Origin: Paenibacillus herberti
GTDB lineage: Bacteria > Bacillota > Bacilli > Paenibacillales > Paenibacillaceae
Reading direction: 5' to 3'
NCBI RefSeq assembly: GCF_002233675.1
Contig: NZ_NMUQ01000001.1
Span: 1,129,212 to 1,193,211 of the forward strand
Length of the DNA: 64,000 nucleotides
The position numbers were made by a program, and so were the translations under genes. Below the pieces are notes generated by a model, which was not told the DNA's origin, made no database searches, and saw only the letters and a program-made list of their open reading frames with translations. Below, in pieces: positions 1 through 8,294 of the stretch (position 1 is its first letter; each line of letters opens with the position of its first letter).

Positions 1-4
1 CCAA

Positions 5-890
5 CCAAGTAACAATTGTTACTTGAAACCATCGCCGCAGGCTCCGCGAAGCAAACCAAGTAACAATTGTTACTTGAAATCATCGCCGCAGGCTCCGCGA
101 AGCGAACCAAGTAACAATTGTTACTTGAAACCATCGCCGACGGCTCCGCGAAGCGAAGCAAGTAACAATTGCTACTTGAACCCATCGCCGCAGGCCCCGC
201 GAAGCAAACCAAGTAGCAATTGCTACTTGAAATCATCGCCGTAGGCTCCGCGAAGCGAACCAAGTAGCAATTGCTACTTGAAATCATCGCCGCAGGCTCC
301 GCGAAGCAAACCAAGTAGCCATTGCTACTTGAAATCATCTCCGCAGGCTCCGCGAAGCGAACCAAGTAACAATTGTTACTTGAAATCATCGCCGACGGCT
401 CCGCGAAGCGAAGCAAGTAACAATTGTTACTTGAAATCATCTCCGTAGGCTCCGCGAAGCGAACCAAGTAGCCATTGCTACTTGAAATCATCGCCGCAGG
501 CTCCGCGAAGCGAACCAAGTAACAATTGTTACTTGAAATCATCGCCGCAGGCTCCGCGAAGCAAACCAAGTAACAATTGCTACTTGAAATCATCGCCGCA
601 GGCTTCGCATGAGCGAACCAAGTAACAATTGTTACTTGAAATCATCGCCGCAGGCTCCGCGAAGCGAAGCAAGTAACAATTGTTACTTGAAATCATCGCC
701 GACGGCTCCGCGAAGCGAACCAAGTAACAATTGCTACTTGAAATCATCGCCGTAGGCCCCGCGAAGCAAACCAAGTAGCAATTGCTACTTGAAATCATCG
801 CCGCAGGCTCAGCGAAGCGAAGCAAGTAGCAATTGCTACTTGAAATCATCTCCGCACCGCCAACCAAGTAGCCATAGCTACTTGAAGCCA
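5..890. repeat. 51-bp palindromic tandem array 1 (about 18 units)
   Basis: Units begin at 5, 56, 107, 158, 209, 260, 311, 362, 413, 464, 515, 566, 618, 669, 720, 771, 822 and 864. All are 51 bp except the 52-bp unit at 566 and the shortened last two. Each opens with a 20-bp palindrome, CAAGTAACAATTGTTACTTG or CAAGTAGCAATTGCTACTTG, followed by a linker resembling gaaatcatcgccgcaggctc. The A:T to G:C change at stem pair 7/14 is compensated in most units. The uncompensated units (158, 566, 720) would form a G-U wobble in RNA from the minus strand. There are no unique spacers, so it is not a CRISPR array. Because 51 is a multiple of three, frames stay open through it, but no ribosome site supports a protein. 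Confidence 0.95.
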
Positions 891-1045
891 GCCACTTACC
901 TGCCCCTACCGCAGCGCGGGGCCATCGAACTTGTGTGAAGCAGCACCTCGCGTCAGCTTCGCCTAAAAAGCCCGGCCGAGCTAACGCGAGGCGCAGCCCC
1001 CCTGCAGCCCCCCTCCCCCGCCCAACACCACTACTCAACAATCCG

Positions 1046-1075
1046 TTGCTTATCGCGAAATGGTTGTGGTATAGT
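1046..1075 (+). promoter_or_regulatory. Candidate sigma-A promoter of the first helD gene
   Basis: TTGCTT at 1046-1051 and TATAGT at 1070-1075 are separated by 18 bp and lie about 45 bp upstream of the start codon. A ribosome site AGGAGGT follows at 1104-1110. Confidence 0.5.
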
Positions 1076-1118
1076 TTTCTTTCTCTTTTCTAATGGAACC
1101 CTTAGGAGGTAACTGACA

Positions 1119-3197
1119 ATGAATGCTCAAAGTGCCTATCAAGCGGAAGAAGCGCGGCTCGAGGATGTTGTGAAAGACATTAGGACTCAACTCGGCAGCA
1201 TCGGCCCCCGCTATACCGGTGACGACTTCACGGAGCAGATGCTCGATCTGCAACAAGAAGAGCGTCGCCAGCGGCTTGAACTTGCGCGCAAAGAAGCTTA
1301 TTTTGGACGGATTGACTTTCAAGAAGAGGGCAAAGCAGAGCCCAAGCCGCTCTACATCGGCAAAGCCGGCGTAGCCCGGTCCGCCTCCAATGATCTGTTA
1401 GTCATCGACTGGAGAGCGCCGGTCTCCAGCTTGTTCTACTCTTTCAGCGGTGGGGAAGCGCCGGTCAGCTATGAGTCGCCTGACGGTGAAATCGGCGGTA
1501 CGGTGCATCTGAAGCGCAACCTGATGGTGCGCAAACAAGAGCTGCTACGCCTGGTTGACAGCTTCGTGAGCGGGCAGGAAGAGGACGCTGTCACGGATGA
1601 TTTCCTCCTGTTCCGCCTCGGTGAAAGCAAAGACAACAAACTTCGCGACATCGTTTCAACGATTCAGCAAGAGCAGGATAAAATTATCCGTGCCGATAAA
1701 AACCTGGCCCTGTTTATTCAAGGGGTAGCCGGTTCGGGAAAAACGACGGTAGCTCTGCATCGTCTCGCTTTCCTGCTCTACCAGTATGCGGGGCGAATTC
1801 GCTCCGAGCGAATGATTATTTTCGCACCTAACCGGATGTTTCTCGATTATATTAGCGGTGTGTTGCCGGAGCTTGGCGTTGGTGATATCGTACAGACGAC
1901 GTTTGCTGACTGGGCGATTGAACTGTTGCAAAAAGAAGTCACACTGCGCCCTCCTGCGGACACGCTGGAATATTGGTTCGAGCAGCCGCATGACATCGAC
2001 GAATATACAAATGCATCCGGCCGCCTGAAGGGCAGCGCTGATTTTAAGGAAGCATTGGATCTCAAGCTGAGCGAGCTTGAAGCATCGCTGCTGCCGACGG
2101 AGCCATTTGAGCCTCTACCGGGCTGGCGGCTGTCGCCTGAGCGGATGAAGGAATGGCATGAGACGGATTACGGTGAAGAATCGATCATGCGCCGTCGAGA
2201 GCGGATGGTCAGTCGGATCAAGCGCTGGTTGGAGTCCGAGCTGAAGGCGAGGAACGTCACGGACAAAAAAATCCGCGCAAAAGCGGTCGCCAAGCTAAAC
2301 TCCTTCACAAAGCGGATTCCTTCGTACACGGCTCCTGAGCTGTACCGCAAGCTGCTCGAGGGTAAACAGGGGGCGTCGCTTTTGCCGGCATCACTTGCCA
2401 AGTCGACAGCAACGCGCTTCAAACAAGGTGAGGCGGAGGTCGAGGACCTGGCGCCGCTTGTTTACCTGCATATTAAGCTGCATGGACTTGGTCGGTCTTA
2501 TTTTGACCATATCGTCATCGATGAAGCGCAAGACTATTCGCCGTTCCAGCTAGAAGCGTTGCGTCTCTGCCAACAGCAGCCGTCGATGACGGTGCTTGGC
2601 GACTTGCAGCAAGGCATTCACTCTTACGCCGGTATCAGCGACTGGAACGAGCTGAGCGGACGCCTTCCCGAAGGAAGCACGGGTTATTACGAGCTGGATC
2701 GCAGCTATCGCTCTACGACGGAAATCATCGACTTTGCTAACCGAGTGTTGTCCGGCATGTCTGGTACGGTTAAGCCAGCTGTGCCTGTATTCCGTAGCGG
2801 CGATACCGTAGTTATGGAACCATGCACGGATAGCGGCTGGGGCGGACGTCTCGCGGAAGTTGTGCGCAGCTGGCAGGAAGAAGAGGTTTTCCAAACCATT
2901 GCTGTCATCGGGCGTACAGAGCGGGAATGCGAGGAAATCCATCAAGCGCTAACCCATGCTGGACTGCAAGCTGCGCTCGTGAACGTTCGTCAACCGGCGT
3001 ATGGTGGAGGTTTAACCGTCGTGCCTGTGTATTTGTCAAAAGGTCTGGAGTTTGATGCGGTGTTAATCGCCGACGCCGGACAGTCGGCCTATGGGCCGAT
3101 GGACGCCAAGCTGCTTTATGTCGGCTGCACAAGGGCGCTGCATCGGTTGCGGTTGCTGCATCGAGGCGAGCCGACTTCGTTGGTGGGCGAAGCTTAA
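1119..3197 (+). CDS. helD: HelD-family RNA polymerase recycling motor / UvrD-like helicase
   Basis: This 692-residue protein belongs to the HelD family of superfamily 1 ATPases. Family members bind stalled or post-termination RNA polymerase and eject nucleic acid from it. Visible landmarks are an N-terminal coiled coil (about 1-60), the family block YFGRIDF (about 63-69), the Walker A motif GVAGSGKTT near residue 203, the Walker B/motif II VIDEAQD near 466, and late helicase motifs near RSYRST and LSKGLEFDAV. The ATG follows AGGAGGT by 8 bp. It is shorter than B. subtilis HelD (about 770 residues) and than the second copy in this window (about 787), mainly because its N-terminal clamp arm and middle region are smaller. 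It is monocistronic, with a promoter upstream and a terminator downstream. Confidence 0.88.
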   Translation: MNAQSAYQAEEARLEDVVKDIRTQLGSIGPRYTGDDFTEQMLDLQQEERRQRLELARKEAYFGRIDFQEEGKAEPKPLYIGKAGVARSASNDLLVIDWRAPVSSLFYSFSGGEAPVSYESPDGEIGGTVHLKRNLMVRKQELLRLVDSFVSGQEEDAVTDDFLLFRLGESKDNKLRDIVSTIQQEQDKIIRADKNLALFIQGVAGSGKTTVALHRLAFLLYQYAGRIRSERMIIFAPNRMFLDYISGVLPELGVGDIVQTTFADWAIELLQKEVTLRPPADTLEYWFEQPHDIDEYTNASGRLKGSADFKEALDLKLSELEASLLPTEPFEPLPGWRLSPERMKEWHETDYGEESIMRRRERMVSRIKRWLESELKARNVTDKKIRAKAVAKLNSFTKRIPSYTAPELYRKLLEGKQGASLLPASLAKSTATRFKQGEAEVEDLAPLVYLHIKLHGLGRSYFDHIVIDEAQDYSPFQLEALRLCQQQPSMTVLGDLQQGIHSYAGISDWNELSGRLPEGSTGYYELDRSYRSTTEIIDFANRVLSGMSGTVKPAVPVFRSGDTVVMEPCTDSGWGGRLAEVVRSWQEEEVFQTIAVIGRTERECEEIHQALTHAGLQAALVNVRQPAYGGGLTVVPVYLSKGLEFDAVLIADAGQSAYGPMDAKLLYVGCTRALHRLRLLHRGEPTSLVGEA

Positions 3198-3267
3198 AGC
3201 AGCTATCTGCGAAAGCTCCTATCGCGTCGCTTTCATCCAGCCCCTGTGGCTGATTGAGAAACCACAC

Positions 3268-3320
3268 AAAATGACCTCCTCCCAGGTTTAATGATGGGAG
3301 ATGAGGTCATTTCTCTTTTT
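3268..3320 (+). terminator. Rho-independent terminator after the first helD
   Basis: The inverted repeat AAATGACCTC...GAGGTCATTT contains an inner CTCCCA/TGGGAG pair and is followed by a T-rich run. Confidence 0.85.
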
Positions 3321-3492
3321 CATCGGATTTGATTGGTTTAATGAACGCTCTATTATTTCTCTAAATGTGGGCATGAATAATGGGAATACAGGGTAATTAA
3401 CCCTATGCTCGCAACCGCAGCCCTTGCTGCGGCGTATAGAGCACCATTCATCCATATTGGGATGTCGTGCGTTTCACTTAAGGAGGAGAAAG

Positions 3493-4335
3493 ATGGACGG
3501 GATCACGGATCAGATGGGGACCGGAACTCGCCTGGAGTCGCAAGAGCAACTGCGGCTGGCACTGGTTGAGGTGGAAAAATGGGAAAAAGAACAGAAAAAC
3601 CTGATGATATGGGATCGGCTGTCACGGCTGCCCTTTAAAATGCTGGATAAGATTACTCCGAAAATCATTCATGAAAAGCTTGGCTTGGCGCTGGACGAGC
3701 TCGGCGGTTATATCCAAAATGGCGGCAAGTACCTCGTTGCTGGCCGTAAGGTAGGCTCAATGCTCAAAGAAGCGGATGAGGCGGCCGGCGGAGACGGCAG
3801 CGGACCGTATCCGCTTGCTGTCATGAATGCGGCGTCGGCGCAACTAGCCAGCGAGCGGACTTTGTTCGCGACAGCTCAAGGCGCGACGACTGGTTTTGGC
3901 GGTGTGTTTACGCTGGCGATTGATATTCCGGCGGTGCTCGGTCTTTCGCTCAAGTCGATTCAGGAGATCGGGCTCTGCTACGGTTATGATCCGACGCTGA
4001 AGGAGGAGCGGATTTTTACAGTGAAGGTAATGCAGTTCGCATCCTCGGATATTGTCGGAAAACGTGCTATTCTAGAGGAAATGACCCGTTCGGCTGACGC
4101 GACGGGCGATGATGCGGCAAATGCCGCTGTTTCGCGTATTCAAGGCTGGCGGGAAGTCATCACCGTTTATCGAGATAACTGGGGCTGGAAGAAGCTGCTT
4201 CAGTCCGTGCCGATAGCAGGACTTTTTTTCGGAGCTTACTTGAATCGGGGCATGTTGAAAAATGTAACAGAGGCTTCCATCATGCTTTATCGCAAAAGAA
4301 GAATTATGGAGAGGTTAGCAGAAAGCGGGGAGTAG
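3493..4335 (+). CDS. EcsC family protein
   Basis: The 280-residue protein resembles EcsC, a Bacillus family named from the ecs ABC-transporter locus whose biochemical role is not settled. Family features are the amphipathic N-terminal region with WEKEQ and the LSRLPFKMLDK segment, a central hydrophobic alanine/glycine stretch (about 120-165, ATGFGGVFTLAIDIPA), and a C-terminal hydrophobic helix near SVPIAGLFFGAYLN. I chose the ATG at 3493 because AGGAGGAG lies just upstream. An upstream in-frame start at 3424 has no ribosome site. Only 4 bp separate it from the nitric oxide synthase gene, so the two are probably co-transcribed. Confidence 0.8.
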   Translation: MDGITDQMGTGTRLESQEQLRLALVEVEKWEKEQKNLMIWDRLSRLPFKMLDKITPKIIHEKLGLALDELGGYIQNGGKYLVAGRKVGSMLKEADEAAGGDGSGPYPLAVMNAASAQLASERTLFATAQGATTGFGGVFTLAIDIPAVLGLSLKSIQEIGLCYGYDPTLKEERIFTVKVMQFASSDIVGKRAILEEMTRSADATGDDAANAAVSRIQGWREVITVYRDNWGWKKLLQSVPIAGLFFGAYLNRGMLKNVTEASIMLYRKRRIMERLAESGE

Positions 4336-4339
4336 CAGC

Positions 4340-5650
4340 ATGGATAGCAGCAGCGGCCGGGACTTGGCGGCAGAGGCAGAGGGATTCCTGCGCCAATTCG
4401 GCGCAGAATGTGGCAAAACAGTAGAATGGAGGGATCGGCGCATCGCCGCCGTGACCGAGCAGATCGAAACGGATGGTATTTATTCCCATTCGGCGGAGGA
4501 GCTGGCCTGGGGGGCTCGTGCTGCATGGCGCAACAACAGCCGCTGCATTGGCAGGCTTTTCTGGCATACGCTCGATGTGGTTGATGCTCGAGGTGCGCAG
4601 ACCGAAGCCGATGCCGCTGAAGCGCTGCTTCGTCATCTGGATATGGCTTGGAACGGCGGGCGTATCCGCTCCATTATGACTGTTTTTGCTAGTACGGCTG
4701 CCGACAAGCCGGTTCACATCTGGAACCATCAGCTGCTGCGTTATGCTGGCTATCCATCCTTAGACGGGACAACGCCGCGCCGCGGCGACCCGGCTTCGGA
4801 CGCTTTTACCGCGCTTTGTTTGCAACTGGGCTGGAGGGGCGAGGGCGGGGACTTTGATCTGCTGCCTCTCGTCATTAGCATCGGCGACGGGGAGCCGATA
4901 TGGTTCCCGATTCCGGAACGGCTGGCTCCCGAGGTGAAAATCGAGCATCCCGTTTTTCCTGCGATCGGTGAGCTCGGCCTGCGCTGGTATGGGGTTCCAG
5001 TCATTTCGGATATGGCGCTGGAAATCGGCGGTATCGTTTATGCTGCTCCGTTTAACGGCTGGTATATGGAAACAGAGATTGGAACCCGCAACTTCGGGGA
5101 CGCGGCGCGCTACAATAGGATCGGACCTGTCGCGGATGCGCTGGGCCTCGATCGCAGCAGTAACACGACGCTGTGGAAGGACCGGGCGCTGCTGGAGCTC
5201 AACCAGGCGGTCCTCCATTCGTTCCGCCAGGCAGGAGTCAGCATCGTGGATCATCATACTGCGGCGGATCAGTTTATGCGCTTCCAGCGGCAAGAGGCGG
5301 ATCAAGGGCGAGAGGTTAGTGCCCGCTGGTCCTGGATCATCCCGCCGATGTCGCCGTCGTTGACGCCGGTCTGGCATGACAGCGGAATGCGTGAGCTTGA
5401 TCTACGCCCGCGGCTGCTTCAGCTGGACAAGCCGGAGCGGCTACGGGGGCTGGAGCCTGTGGTGGACACGGAGTCGGTGCGGATGCAGGGGCTGGACCCC
5501 GGAACGGATGCGGAGCGTGAGCAATTGCAGGGGCTGGAGCCTGGAACGGATGCGGAGCCGGATTCAATCGCGGGTAAGGATGCCGCAGGCGGTTGCCCTG
5601 TGCAGGGAGCGGCTGGAGTTACGCGGCCGACTTGTCCGTTTCATTCGTGA
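4340..5650 (+). CDS. nos: Nitric oxide synthase oxygenase with repetitive C-terminal extension
   Basis: This is a bacterial NOS oxygenase, which makes NO and citrulline from arginine using electrons from a separate reductase. The heme-ligating cysteine is C69 in WRNNSRCIGR. The substrate-binding glutamate lies in GWYMETEIG (E244). The conserved RNFGDAARYN and WSWIIPPMSPSLTPVWH segments are present. The catalytic core ends near residue 360, matching the roughly 360-residue Bacillus enzymes. Residues 361-436 are an addition: three 14-residue repeats beginning GLEP/GLDP (370-411), then a cysteine-containing tail ending CPFHS. No reductase domain is present. The gene starts 4 bp after the ecsC-like gene. 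Confidence 0.93.
   Translation: MDSSSGRDLAAEAEGFLRQFGAECGKTVEWRDRRIAAVTEQIETDGIYSHSAEELAWGARAAWRNNSRCIGRLFWHTLDVVDARGAQTEADAAEALLRHLDMAWNGGRIRSIMTVFASTAADKPVHIWNHQLLRYAGYPSLDGTTPRRGDPASDAFTALCLQLGWRGEGGDFDLLPLVISIGDGEPIWFPIPERLAPEVKIEHPVFPAIGELGLRWYGVPVISDMALEIGGIVYAAPFNGWYMETEIGTRNFGDAARYNRIGPVADALGLDRSSNTTLWKDRALLELNQAVLHSFRQAGVSIVDHHTAADQFMRFQRQEADQGREVSARWSWIIPPMSPSLTPVWHDSGMRELDLRPRLLQLDKPERLRGLEPVVDTESVRMQGLDPGTDAEREQLQGLEPGTDAEPDSIAGKDAAGGCPVQGAAGVTRPTCPFHS
5447..5572 (+). repeat. Three in-frame 42-bp repeats in the nos tail
   Basis: Three tandem 42-bp copies encode GLEPVVDTESVRMQ, GLDPGTDAEREQLQ and GLEPGTDAEPDSIA. They lie wholly outside the conserved NOS core. Confidence 0.85.
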
Positions 5651-5683
5651 TAGCCGTTAATGAATTCTACTGATGTTTAACAT

Positions 5684-5730
5684 CATCCCCTTCCTGGGCA
5701 CGCCTGATGGCGCCCAGGAAGGGGATTTTC
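5684..5730 (+). terminator. Terminator after nos
   Basis: A long stem pairs ATCCCCTTCCTGGGC with GCCCAGGAAGGGGAT and is followed by TTTTCTT. It isolates the ecsC-like/nos unit from the sugar-sensing operon. Confidence 0.85.
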
Positions 5731-5763
5731 TTAGATAGATTCGCTATTAAGGGGGGATCAACC

Positions 5764-6849
5764 ATGAATTCACGGGGATGGCTCTGGGCAATCGCCGCTT
5801 TGCTCCTGCTTTTCGCCGGATTAATGGGCGCATTCCTGAAAACAGGTCGCAACATTGGGGCGCTGCTTACTGCAGAGGAGTCGACGGTGCATGCGGCGCA
5901 GGCCAAGAAGCGCATCGTGCTGATCGGCCAGGAGCAGGGCAACCCTTATTGGGAAAGCATTCTGCAAGGCGCCGAAAGGGAGGCCAATTCGCGAGGAATC
6001 CAGCTCCGCTATATGGCTCCAGCGCGGATTAATCCCGAGGAGCAGATTCGGCTGCTCGATTATGCGATCAGCACCGCGCCGCATGCCATACTGGTGCAAG
6101 GATTAAATCGTCCTGAGCAAGGTCGATTAATTGAAAAAGCCGCAGATCAAGGCATTGCTGTGCTCGCTGTTGATGCAGACGAGCCCGGCAGCCGCAGGCT
6201 AGCCTACGTCGGAACAGATAATCTCGCCGCAGGCCGAGCCCTCGGCGAACTGATCGCCAAGGCCATTGGCGCAACAAGCGGCAAATCAGCTGGGCCAGCT
6301 GTGCAAGCCGGATCAGCCGAACCACCAGCAATAAATCAACCCACATCAAACCCCTCAAAACCTGACGCAACCGCCGAGGTTGGCGTGCTGGTCGCCAACG
6401 CCTTTTCCTACAGCCAGCAGCTGCGCCTAGAAGGGCTGAAGCAGGCTTTGGCCCGGTACCCGGGGCTGCGAATCACGGAAGTCCGTGAATCGGGCAACTC
6501 GGTTCTGAAAGCAGCGCAGCAAGGAAGAGAGCTGCTCCGCTCCGGCGGAAATGTCCGTGTTCTCGCCGGGCTAAGCGCATTGGACGGCCCAGGTCTGGCT
6601 ATTTCTGCCGAGGAAGAGACAAGGAAGCAGGTTCTGGTGTATGCCTTTGATTTACTGGCAGAAACGGAACTGGCTCTGGAGCAATGCCGCATAACAGCAA
6701 CGATGGTACAGGAGCCGGAGAAGATGGGGCGCGAAGCAGTGCGGCTCGCTGCACAATACGGAAAAGCTGAGGATCGACGTGAACTCGCCTTTACGCCAGT
6801 CCGTGTACGGACTTCTGCCGAGGCCCGCGAGGGGAGGGGTTGTCCGTGA
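5764..6849 (+). CDS. Membrane-anchored sugar-binding (PBP1/LacI-fold) sensor protein
   Basis: The 361-residue protein has one N-terminal membrane helix (about 7-27), then a type 1 periplasmic-binding fold. Recognisable segments are RIVLIGQEQGNPYWESILQGAE, HAILVQGLNRPEQ, AVDADEPGSRRLAYVGTDN and, after a hinge, EVGVLVANAFSYSQQLRLEGLKQAL. There is no lipobox cysteine, so the protein is probably held by the uncleaved helix. A proline/serine/alanine-rich insertion sits near residues 175-205. The start follows AAGGGGGG. Its stop overlaps the kinase start, and the architecture parallels anchored sugar sensors such as XylFII, which pair with LytS-type kinases. The ligand cannot be read from the sequence. 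Confidence 0.8.
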   Translation: MNSRGWLWAIAALLLLFAGLMGAFLKTGRNIGALLTAEESTVHAAQAKKRIVLIGQEQGNPYWESILQGAEREANSRGIQLRYMAPARINPEEQIRLLDYAISTAPHAILVQGLNRPEQGRLIEKAADQGIAVLAVDADEPGSRRLAYVGTDNLAAGRALGELIAKAIGATSGKSAGPAVQAGSAEPPAINQPTSNPSKPDATAEVGVLVANAFSYSQQLRLEGLKQALARYPGLRITEVRESGNSVLKAAQQGRELLRSGGNVRVLAGLSALDGPGLAISAEEETRKQVLVYAFDLLAETELALEQCRITATMVQEPEKMGREAVRLAAQYGKAEDRRELAFTPVRVRTSAEAREGRGCP

Positions 6850-8294
6850 CAATCCGCAAAAAGTTGCTCGTGTTCATCCCCCTTCTTCTCCTGCTCGTAA
6901 GCGGAGTTGCCGCATTGCTGGTTCAGAGCGACTTGCTTGTCCGCAGCCGGTATGAGCAGATGCTGGAGCGGATGCTCCTTTACCAAAGAGCCGAGGATCT
7001 GGCAGAGGCGCAGCTCGCGTCGCTATATCGCTATTTGGCTGATCTGAAGCCGAAATCCCGCCAGGAGTTGGAACAGAACTCAGCCTTGCTGACCCGTCAT
7101 ACCACATTGCTGAAAGAAAGCGGAGCGTCGCTACTTAATGTTTCGGCATTGCCGCTAGCGGAGCAGCTGTTGTCACTCCAGCGTTTTTCGGGGGAAGCCC
7201 GCATCAGCGCCGAGTCAGGCAGCGAGGTGGAAGCTTTGAGGGGCTACGAGCAGGCAGAGGCTGTCTCCAGCTATATCCGCGAAGAGGTTCAATTATTGCT
7301 TGAGGGAAATATGGAATTTTATCAAGAACGTCGTCCGCAGCTGGAAGCGCAAACGGAGAGAATGGGCGCGCTCGGTAGTGCCTTGCTTGTAGTTATAACG
7401 ATTCTCGGCGTTATTATCGCTCTATGGATATCGCGCAGCATTACGATTCCTGTTTCGAGGCTGGCGGGTTTGGCGCGTGAGCTGCAGTCGGGCAACCTAA
7501 ATCCGCCGCGCCCTCTGCCTTCCTCAACCGACGAGTTAGGACAGCTGACGCGGGTATTTGAGGATATGTCGGTTGGAGTGCGGGAGCATGTTGAGCGGGA
7601 AAGGCAGCTGCTCGAAAAGGATCGGCTCGTCAAGGAGCTTGAGCTGAAGTCACTGCAAAGCCAGATCAATCCCCATTTTCTATTCAACACGCTCAATGTC
7701 GTTTCCCGGATGGCTATGCTTGAAGGCGCTGGCAAGTCCAGCGATCTGATCGTGTCGGTGTCCAGCCTGCTGCGCTATAATTTGCGCAAGCTTGACGAAC
7801 CAGTCACGCTTAAAGATGAACTGACGCAAATCAGAGACTACTTTGCTATTCAGCAGGCGCGTTTCCGCGATCGGGTTAAGCTGACCATTGAGGTGGAGGA
7901 TGCATCTCTGCTCCATCTCAGGCTGCCCGCCCTGACGCTGCAGCCGCTCGTAGAGAATGCGTTCCAGCATGGAATTGCTGATTTGGAAGGCGATGCTGAG
8001 ATCGGCGTTAAGGCGCTCTATAACAAGAATGTTGCCACGATCATCGTATGGGACAATGGTGCCGGCATGAGTGAGGAGACGTTGGAGAGGCTGAGAAAAA
8101 TGGAGCCCGCGCCAGCTAGTGAAGCTCATTCTGGTATCGGTGCGGCCAACGTGTTTCGTCGGCTTGAATTATTTTTCGGGCGCTCCCATCTGCTGTCTCT
8201 ATCTAGTTCACCCGGCAAGGGCACGGTCATAACACTGAAGTTACCCTTATCGGCAAAGGAGGAGAAACATGATCCGGATTCTGATCGCAGATGA
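6846..8294 (+). CDS. YesM/LytS-type sensor histidine kinase
   Basis: This sensor kinase of about 482 residues has two membrane helices (about 7-25 and 177-200), an extracellular sensor region, a HAMP linker, and a His_kinase domain with the phosphoacceptor histidine in QSQINPHFLFNTLN (about H277). The ATPase motifs are VENAFQHGI, DNGAGM and SGIGAANVFRRL. I prefer the GTG at 6846: it overlaps the upstream stop as GTGA and has GAGGGGAGGGG a proper distance away. The TTG at 6840 abuts the ribosome site. It probably receives its signal from the anchored binding protein and phosphorylates the regulator that follows. Confidence 0.88.
   Translation: MTIRKKLLVFIPLLLLLVSGVAALLVQSDLLVRSRYEQMLERMLLYQRAEDLAEAQLASLYRYLADLKPKSRQELEQNSALLTRHTTLLKESGASLLNVSALPLAEQLLSLQRFSGEARISAESGSEVEALRGYEQAEAVSSYIREEVQLLLEGNMEFYQERRPQLEAQTERMGALGSALLVVITILGVIIALWISRSITIPVSRLAGLARELQSGNLNPPRPLPSSTDELGQLTRVFEDMSVGVREHVERERQLLEKDRLVKELELKSLQSQINPHFLFNTLNVVSRMAMLEGAGKSSDLIVSVSSLLRYNLRKLDEPVTLKDELTQIRDYFAIQQARFRDRVKLTIEVEDASLLHLRLPALTLQPLVENAFQHGIADLEGDAEIGVKALYNKNVATIIVWDNGAGMSEETLERLRKMEPAPASEAHSGIGAANVFRRLELFFGRSHLLSLSSSPGKGTVITLKLPLSAKEEKHDPDSDRR

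Noticed and set aside
5-890. CRISPR array
   Set aside because: The whole 51-bp unit repeats with no unique spacers, and no cas genes are present.
23-1041. Frames of 73 and 153 codons through array 1, one per strand
   Set aside because: Same reason: the 51-bp period keeps frames open on both strands. There is no ribosome site and no protein-level conservation beyond the DNA repeat.
4304-5377. Minus-strand frames of 141 and 205 codons opposite nos
   Set aside because: They are shadows of the conserved NOS reading frame, with no ribosome sites.
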